Notes under the pieces: generated by a model
Databases searched by the model: none
Seen by the model: only the letters and a program-made list of their open reading frames with translations
Told to the model about the DNA's origin: nothing
In this document: in pieces, positions 58,001 to 64,000 of the stretch
Position numbering within the stretch: position 1 is the stretch's first letter
Layout: each line of letters starts with the position of its first letter
DNA from: Anas platyrhynchos
Taxonomy: Eukaryota > Chordata > Aves > Anseriformes > Anatidae
Length of the DNA: 64,000 nucleotides
Assembly: GCF_047663525.1 (NCBI RefSeq)
Contig: NC_092593.1
Coordinates: 28,980,501 to 29,044,500 of the forward strand
Reading direction: 5' to 3'
Position numbers and translations under genes: made by a program

Positions 58001-59374
58001 GTAGTGCTTCTGCTTTTCCTTTTTTCCTTTTTTTTTTTTCTTTTTCCCAGATGGTTAGAAAATACTTGGGTTAATATTTGTGAAGGCAAATGCTGTAATA
58101 GTTTGTAGGAAACATCTTTGGTGTTTATCCTGGCCTTGTAAATAGGTGTTTATCCTTGCCTTCACTCCCCTCACCTTTTACTGTATTTCCTTACTGATTT
58201 GTCTGCAGTAGGGTAGTTTTGCAGCGTGTTTGTCAGCACATGTGAGCAGACTACTTCACTAAGTGAAACTGCCACGCTGCGAGGGAAGGCCCCAAACTTT
58301 GTTATTTAGGGGGAGAAAAAAGAAAAGATTGTGCAAAGATAATTAAGTTTGCTCAAAGCTTATATTTGGTATACGTCTGTGTAAACATTCACAAAGAAAT
58401 ACAGTTCACTGAAAGCTAACAACACAATTATTTGCACAGCTCCCAGGTGTCAAACACAGAACCCAGTCATTGCCCACTGCACAGGATAGCTGATGTATTT
58501 TTCCCCAAATACGTGTAGGTGGCACTGTTGCTCTGCAAATTAGCATCAGGATGCAGAAGATGACTTTCTAGTAGTTTCTCAGGCATTTTAAATTTGGGGT
58601 ATTTGAAAGTGCTGGCTCCATGCAGTGTGGATTTTTTTGTGGATCCTGATTTTTTGCACCCCTCATCACGAAGCTCTCATTAAAGCTGCTACAGCAAGCT
58701 TCCTCTGATTGCTCCCAGGCAGGGTGCTGGAGATGCTGCCTGCTTCCAAACCATTTGATTGCCTCAGTGTCATTTAGAATGGGAATTTGGGGAAGAAGAG
58801 CACTACTTTATTTTAATCCTTGCGCGGGTTCATTTGTGAAAACAAATTGGACAGGAGTTTAATTAAATGAAGTTACTCTAGTAAAATAGAGTGTGGAAAT
58901 CAATAAAACCACTGTTTTAACCTTGTTTATGTAGGAAAGCAAAAAACTTAGAGGTGCCTTGGAGAATTCTTCCAGGAATAACAGAGCATCTCCAGGGAGG
59001 TAGAACCTGGGGAAGGGGTTGGAGAAGGAAGGAGATATTTGCGTCCTGCTTGTTCCTGCTGCAACAAGAAACACAATAGCTGTGTGAGGGAAAGGGCTGT
59101 GTGTGTATGCATCATAACCAGAAAAGAGCTGAAACCTGTGAAAGAACTACTTGGCAGAGAAGTTGTTTAATACTTGGTCAAACTCAGGATTGATGTTGCT
59201 GCCTTTTGGGCAGGATGTGGACTAACTAATCCATTTTCTTCTTTTCCTTCTTTCTTTCCCTTCAGTGTTCAGGACAAAAGCGGAGTGCTGGATTCTGTAG
59301 CTGTCCCTCACTTCGTTCCAGAAATCACAATTGGAGGCAATGAATATGATAAAATCTACTACGAGTTTCGGTCG
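33866..59374 (+). CDS. NDUFA10: NADH:ubiquinone oxidoreductase subunit A10 (42 kDa), exons 1-9, last exon off window
   Basis: Accessory subunit on the matrix side of mitochondrial respiratory complex I, with a deoxynucleoside-kinase-like fold. Nine exons join in phase to 335 codons; the human protein has 355, so about 20 C-terminal residues are missing. Residues 1-27 ([20 protein letters not shown] and following) form an arginine-rich mitochondrial targeting start. The P-loop-like motif GSLCSGKGK lies at 66-74. Strong family blocks follow: [60 protein letters not shown] and [10 protein letters not shown]. Ser252 aligns with human Ser250, whose phosphorylation depends on PINK1. Constitutive CpG-island promoter, divergent from AHR2. 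Identity is firm; the start follows from the targeting-like sequence and a good Kozak context. Confidence 0.97.
33947..34784 (+). other. NDUFA10: NDUFA10 intron 1
   Basis: 838 nt; the first 100 nt belong to the CpG island and the remainder is unremarkable. Confidence 0.85.
34785..34953 (+). CDS. NDUFA10: NDUFA10 exon 2 (P-loop)
   Basis: 169 nt, acceptor TTTCTTTCAG, donor GTACAT. Encodes [20 protein letters not shown] and the P-loop-like [20 protein letters not shown]. Confidence 0.97.
35321..35545 (-). mobile_element. CR1 fragment in NDUFA10 intron 2
   Basis: Starts with two AGAATCAT-type terminal repeats, then GAGTTGGAAGGGACCC, ATTGAGTCCAACTCTCGACA, TTCCCTGGGGAGCCTGTTCC and AAGAACTTCCTCCTGATGTC. 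5'-truncated CR1, antisense to NDUFA10. The preserved 3' end suggests a relatively young copy. Confidence 0.95.
35802..36017 (+). CDS. NDUFA10: NDUFA10 exon 3
   Basis: 216 nt, acceptor TTTGTCAG, donor GTTAGA. Encodes [29 protein letters not shown] and [20 protein letters not shown]. Confidence 0.97.
36487..37405 (-). mobile_element. CR1 LINE fragment, about 0.9 kb, in NDUFA10 intron 3
   Basis: From CATAAAATCATAAGGGTTGG through the CR1 3' UTR into the end of ORF2. On the minus strand 36794-37117 reads a reverse-transcriptase C-terminal segment ([48 protein letters not shown]). 5'-truncated, so immobile. Confidence 0.96.
37710..37796 (+). CDS. NDUFA10: NDUFA10 exon 4
   Basis: 87 nt, acceptor AATTGCAG, donor GTAAGT. 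Encodes [20 protein letters not shown] and KQGYIHKR. Confidence 0.97.
37797..40493 (+). other. NDUFA10: NDUFA10 introns 4 and 5
   Basis: Intron 4 (37797-38531) and intron 5 (38654-40493), AT-rich with short A and AAAC runs near 38380-38400. No recognised repeat family or gene. Confidence 0.8.
38532..38653 (+). CDS. NDUFA10: NDUFA10 exon 5
   Basis: 122 nt, acceptor TTCCTACAG, donor GTAATT, ending phase 0. Encodes [20 protein letters not shown] and [20 protein letters not shown]. Confidence 0.97.
40494..40573 (+). CDS. NDUFA10: NDUFA10 exon 6
   Basis: 80 nt, acceptor TTTTTTTAG, donor GTTAGC. Encodes [20 protein letters not shown] and TFLPEI. Confidence 0.97.
40574..44510 (+). other. NDUFA10: NDUFA10 intron 6
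   Basis: 3.9 kb. Contains a triplicated 20-bp word (40987-41083) and T-runs near 43470-43495 and 44210-44236. No transposon identified. Confidence 0.8.
40987..41083. repeat. Three direct copies of a 20-bp word in NDUFA10 intron 6
   Basis: TGGAATCATACAGGGAAGTT occurs near 40987 and 41063, with a near-copy (TGGAGTCATACAGGGAAGTT) near 41014. A local tandem duplication. Confidence 0.9.
44511..44565 (+). CDS. NDUFA10: NDUFA10 exon 7
   Basis: 55 nt, acceptor TTTTCTGCAG, donor GTAAGA. Completes the codon of Ser252 and encodes [18 protein letters not shown]. Confidence 0.96.
44566..49948 (+). other. NDUFA10: NDUFA10 intron 7
   Basis: 5.4 kb AT-rich intron with a perfect 17-bp palindrome at 44778-44794 and T/A-runs near 46020-46050 and 47080-47115. 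No repeat family or gene recognised. Confidence 0.8.
49949..50034 (+). CDS. NDUFA10: NDUFA10 exon 8
   Basis: 86 nt, acceptor AATTTCAG, donor GTAAGT. Encodes [20 protein letters not shown] and VSFHHLRL. Confidence 0.97.
50262..51250 (-). mobile_element. CR1 LINE fragment, about 1 kb, in NDUFA10 intron 8
   Basis: From AAGAATCAGAATCATTTAGG to CCAGTTTCTCCAGG. Older than the 36.5 kb copy: its ORF2 remnant (50635-50889 region, [18 protein letters not shown]) is frameshifted. An apparent internal deletion lies near 51115, where two separated CR1 segments join. Confidence 0.94.
51251..59265 (+). other. NDUFA10: NDUFA10 intron 8, remainder
   Basis: About 8 kb after the CR1 copy. T-run at 51767-51786, the possible old CR1 remnant at 52357-52446, T-rich tracts near 53360 and 58020-58046. 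Otherwise unique AT-rich sequence without a recognisable exon. Confidence 0.75.
52357..52446 (-). mobile_element. Possible ancient CR1 remnant
   Basis: A GC-rich island in AT-rich intron: GGGGCCTGGGGCTGCTCCTC, then GGGGGCAGCACTCTGCACC and CTCCTGGTTGGACTTCC. Resembles the reverse of the CR1 ORF2 segment that normally contains a GCACTTGGCCTTGTTGAAC-like run. Weak match. Confidence 0.45.
59266..59374 (+). CDS. NDUFA10: NDUFA10 exon 9
   Basis: 109 nt, acceptor TTCCCTTCAG, donor GTAAGT, ending phase 0. Encodes [36 protein letters not shown]. The next exon should encode about 20 residues ending near a KWIWLK-like C terminus. Confidence 0.95.
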
Positions 59375-62300
59375 GTAAGTAATTCTGGAAGGGGAGCACT
59401 TGCAGAATAGCCAGACAACTGTCCCTGCAAAAGTGTTACAGCATTCACAACTGTCCCGTGCACAGCCTGAGTGTTAACCTCATGCACACAGATACGTATT
59501 TCTAAGAGTAAGTTCTGGATTTTGCCTAGATCCCCACCTTTTTTTTTTTTTTTGAAGTCTAGCTTCCAAATAAGAGGAATAATGAAGCAAATGGTTTGTT
59601 TTGTAAGCTGATTTTCTTTTTTGATCTTTAGATGTGGACTAAAGGATAAGTGGTTTTCATTTGTTTTTGTTTCTCCTGCCCTGATTAGTCTCTGACCTCT
59701 AAAATCTAAAATAATCCTTTGAGTCAAACAAGAAAATTGGAAACCCATGGCGACTTCTATAAAGAAGACTGCTTATAAAACGCTTGGGGAGGGGGTGTTT
59801 TTCTGAAGTAGGCTGAGGAGGTATGAACATTACATTGGTTCTCAAAACTGTTGTTGCTTTAAATAGCGTGTTTCTGTAAGCCGGCACACATCCAAAGCCT
59901 GTTGTGGCCCAGCACTCTCTTACACCTCATGCAGGCTCCCACACAATGATTTAATTAGCTGCTTGCCTTTCTGGTTCTGGAGACAATGGCTTCCAATTGA
60001 CTTAGCACTTTGCCCTATTGGTTATTGTTGTTTAGCTGGCATGGGGTCCTGCCTCGCTAGGCAGTATTCTCCTGAGGCCCAGGTATTGTAAATCCTCTTT
60101 AGAGAAATTGTAGAATTGATGGCAATTACCACTGCTTGGACAAGCTGAAGTTGCAGGTGATGGTATGTTTCCAAGTTGTGTTGAAATCTTCTCTGCCACT
60201 GTGTTTTGTTGTTGTTTTCCAAGTAATCACTGAGGACAAAGGAAGGAATATCTGTATGAACAAGCCATGATTTGCATGGTCAGAATACTGTCAATTTTCT
60301 TGTCCTGCTAGAATAGGGTCTCTTACTAGAGATGTAAGATAAATGTAAAGTTAAAATGTAAGATACGGTCTTGCGGACTCATTTAGAAACTTGAAGTATT
60401 TTCTTCGTAATATTCACAGGGACTTTTGAACTGACTATTCAACATAATTTGTTCTTCCTCAGCTAAGTGTGCAGTGGAGAGGCTCTTAAGTTCATGCTGT
60501 TCTGCCTCATTTGAGATGTATTCGTTCCATCTTGTAAAAGGGACTAAAGCTAAGGGTTAAAGCAGCAGAAAGCTTCTCAATGCTCCTTGAGATTGTGTAA
60601 TGTGTTTGAAAAACACCTTCCTGGTTCATCTGAGACAGTTATCAGAATTTTGTGCTTTTTGGTATTGCATTTTAAATGCAAAACCACAGGCTTAGACTAC
60701 GAATTTTTGGAGTCCTTCACTCCAAGAGACGTCTATGCGTGTGCAGCACACATTTCAGAATGATCTGCTGCATGACTTGTTGCCAGCATGCAACATCCAT
60801 CTGTACTGACAGTGTCTTTCTTCCCGAAGATGATAGGCTTTTTTTTGGCTGAAATGTCACTTAGCAGTGGAGCTGGGAATTATTGAGGCTGTCTGACACA
60901 CAGCTAGGTGTGACCTTGGAGCTGTGTGCTGGGGAGCAGGGGTACTACATCTGAAAGCCTTTTTTTCTCTTTTTTTTTTCCTCCAACTGTACAACAGCAC
61001 GCCCCTCTCTGTGTTGGCAAGAAACTGGGAATGTCCTGCCTCCTCAGAAAGCTGGCTTACAGGAAAAAAATAAGTGATTTTCCCTACAGACATAGTGAAA
61101 AGATGCTTAGGAGAAGGTATATGAATACCTGGGAAGGAAAGCTCGGATCTTGGATTGCTCTGCTCCATGCCAGTTGACAGCAGGAGCTGAGCATTTTCAG
61201 TGCAAAAAAAAAAATAAAAAAATTGCCAAAATGAAATCTCCCATCTGCAGGCTTGCTTTTAGGCCCTGATTCAGGAAAGTACTATGGGAAGTGATAATGT
61301 CATTTGGAATAAGGAGGAATCATGCACGATCCACAAAGCATTCTGTTCAAGTCAGACAATACTATCCATGTTTTTTTTTTTTTCTGGATTCTTAACCACT
61401 TGCAATCCCCCAGGCATGGGGCTCTTTAGGGATGGTGCACGATGGAAAAGATGTTGAGTTTTCCTACTTTGCCTGAGCTACTAGAAAGGCAAGCACAAAG
61501 CCAACCCCACCTGCTGGTTATGTTCTAAGAATCGAATCCTTTGTGTCGAGACTTCTGAAGATCTGCATTTTTCCTCCAACTTTGTTTAGCAAATGAAGGC
61601 GTGGATTTCTCTGAAAGGCAAGGCTTGCATTCAGAGGTACTGTAGGATGACAACAACCAGTGCACACAGAAAAGGAGGTGAACTTGTAGACCCGCAAGTC
61701 TTGGCTGTGAGTTTGCCTCCTCTGAGAGGGGATCTCAGGCCCTAACCCCTTGCCTTGCCCATGTCTATGTGCAGATGGTTGTGGCTCTGCTACCACGCTT
61801 AGATGTGAAGAGGGATAAAAATTTTAGGCTCACGTGACTTGCAAGTAAAGGCTTAATTATGGTATAATTACAGAACTTTAACTTTTCCTTGTGGGAAATG
61901 CGTGCTTTTAAAGTTAGCGTAATGATGTTTACCACATAAACACAATGATTTGTGTAGGGGATTTTTTTTTCCTCGGCAGTCCTATAACTAGTTATACATC
62001 CCTGATCATACAAATAGGCAACTAACTGCTGTGCTTTTCAGCCTTGCATGCACACAATTCATGCTGCCTAATAATGGTGGTTTTCAGGGATTTGGAAATT
62101 ACAGGCAGAAGCTGGGTTTTGTTCAAGATATTAATTAGTCACAAGCAACTGAGGAGGAGGAGGAAACGCTTTTCAGGGAGCAAGATTTTAGTACATTTGC
62201 CTTTGCTCGAAATCATGAGGTAGCTGCATACAGCTCTGAATACTATAAACTTGCTTTTTCTGTATATCCTCTCCATTTCTTCTGTAAATGTTCTTTCCAC

Positions 62301-64000
62301 GTGTGAGGAGGTGGCTTTCTGCCTCTTTCTTAGCATAAAGTCATCTGGCAGGGTTCAGCCGTTCTGTTCAGGCATTCATAAACTTCTAAAGATGCTTTTC
62401 TGGCAAGGGAAAAGTAACCTTTTAGTCAGGTTCTGTAGATCAGAGATAAGCGTGTTCATTCTTAAGTGAAGCAACATTATTTTAGGAACTGTCAGACTAG
62501 TAAAGACTTGACTACTCTTCTTTTTTTTTTCCTTTAACAACTGCTGTATCTCTGTGCTTTCTTCCAACCATGCACAATCCCCACAGATAATGCTCCAGAC
62601 TCCATGTGCGCCCTGTGAAGCTGGAGCACTTAGGCAGATGTGTTTGCAGAGAAGATGAAAACAAATGGTTCTGTTTAATGGAATCAGTGTACTTAAATAA
62701 TGTACTTATGTACTTCACACTCCCGAATGATGTTGGCAAGTCCTGCCTCAGTCTCCTAGGGATGGTGAAAAAAGAATTCTTTTACGTGCATGTTCTTTTC
62801 TGTCTACATAAAAGTGCATCTGTCTAAGATTCGTATTCAAGCCATCTTTACCTACATCTTTACCTCCGAAAACAAAGCTGCAGGACTGCAAAATAATCTG
62901 TACCACCTTCCCATTCATTGCAGGTTGTAGGGAAATAATCAGAATTTCTTTTGCACAAACCTTGTGTTTAAAAAGACAAATAAATAAGCAGGTTGCTGCT
63001 CATCATGAGGTGTGCTAGAGTTTGGAGCCGAGGGTTTGTTGGTGTTCACTTGGCCATCAGAGTGGAGAATTCTTTTGCTATGAACAGGAAGGCTCAGTAT
63101 TTAATACTTAGTCTCCTTTCTTGTGTCATCAGTTCTAACAACAAGGGTGTGTATTAGCCCACTTGCTCCAGCCCTGGTTCCTGTAGCCTGTTTCCTCTGT
63201 CCAGCAGCTTGCCTGAATATCTTTAAGTATAAGAAATCCTGGAGGAAAAAAGGGCTATTTTCAATAGTAGGCTCTAAAACATGGCTTGCATCTTACAGTC
63301 TAGGATTTCTGATGGTATTTTTTTCATCCTTTCTTCAGGGGGTAAGAATGTGCAGTGGGAGTATCCCATCCTCTTTCTAGCTTGCTGGGATTCTTTAAGT
63401 ATATGTGTGGGTGTGTATATTAAAGAAAATGAACAAATGCTTGGGCACAGAGATTTTCTTCCCACAAGACAGGCCTATGCACCTAGAAGTTCCTTTTGTA
63501 ATAAAGCAAATCTCATATCAAAATGTTTTTTATCTTTTGTTAGCCCAACTGATAGAATTGGAAGAAAGTCAGGGATGTGTACCTTACCCTTGAAGCAGAC
63601 AGTTTGTGAAGAATTCTTTGAAGTATTCATTCTACACTCTTGAACTACCTTCAAAGACACTTTCTATCACAATATGAGTTCCAGCTCCAGTGAGTGCATG
63701 TGCCTGTGTGTACGGCTTTCTTAGATCGGTTTTAGTTGTCATCTTTCCATCTGAAGTCTCCTTTTGCTCTCGTACTGAATCGGTAAACCCCCTGCTTCTC
63801 GCTCTTTACCCACATACCACTTTTCCCCCACCATGCACTGGATGTTTGCTGATCCTGGACACTGGCTGTCAATCCCTTCAACTTCCATCCCGTGATTCCT
63901 TTCCTTGATCATTCTTGGCCTCCTCCATACCAAATTTTGCAGTGTCCCTTTCTGTGGTGAGATAGACTTTGCACTCATGCCGTGCTCACCATGTGAGGAG
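59375..64000 (+). other. NDUFA10: NDUFA10 intron 9, partial
   Basis: From the exon 9 donor to the window end. I searched for a short exon ending in a KWIWLK-like peptide and found none. T-runs at 59539-59554, 60961-60981 and 61371-61383; no transposon family recognised. Confidence 0.7.

Noticed and set aside
59375-64000. Last exon of NDUFA10
   Set aside because: No acceptor followed by a short frame ending in a KWIWLK-like peptide was found, so the exon is taken to lie beyond the window.

Overview
The window is nuclear DNA from a vertebrate, most likely a bird. Three multi-exon genes with GT-AG introns can be rebuilt from homology and splice phase. CR1-type LINE fragments are the only dispersed repeats I recognise, and two tandem AHR-family genes sit beside NDUFA10; CR1 dominance and retention of an AHR1-beta/AHR2 pair both point to birds. 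I see no bacterial operons, CRISPR arrays, rRNA or tRNA genes, and no intact mobile element or virus.

Layout. (1) 125-12762, minus strand: the first eight coding exons of an aryl hydrocarbon receptor of AHR1 type (AHR1B, AHR1-beta). The remaining exons lie off the left edge. (2) 12763-15052: AHR1B promoter CpG island, a CR1 fragment, and the probable AHR2 3' UTR with an ATTAAA signal near 13701. (3) 15053-31428, minus strand: a complete ten-exon AHR2-type receptor whose exons join into a 900-residue frame. (4) 31429-33865: a divergent intergenic region with a CpG island at each end. (5) 33866-59374, plus strand: nine exons (335 codons) of NDUFA10, the 42 kDa accessory subunit of mitochondrial complex I. 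Its last short exon is not in the window; 59375-64000 is intron.

The two receptors arose by an old tandem duplication: exons 1, 2, 4 and 8 have equal lengths (41, 188, 90 and 110 nt) and every splice phase matches. Both should be cytosolic ligand-activated bHLH-PAS factors that pair with ARNT in the nucleus and bind GCGTG elements. NDUFA10 is functionally unrelated and is a syntenic neighbour. Base composition changes near 34 kb: the AHR half is GC-rich with short introns in the PAS region, while NDUFA10 has long AT-rich introns holding most of the CR1 copies, all antisense to the gene.

I found no new biological system. The points most worth a second look are a GC-AG intron in AHR2, the ligand-pocket residues of both receptors, the divergent single-exon AHR2 activation domain, and a G-rich pentamer array beside an AHR2 splice donor. 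All identities come from reading translated exons and comparing them with remembered family features; no search was run.
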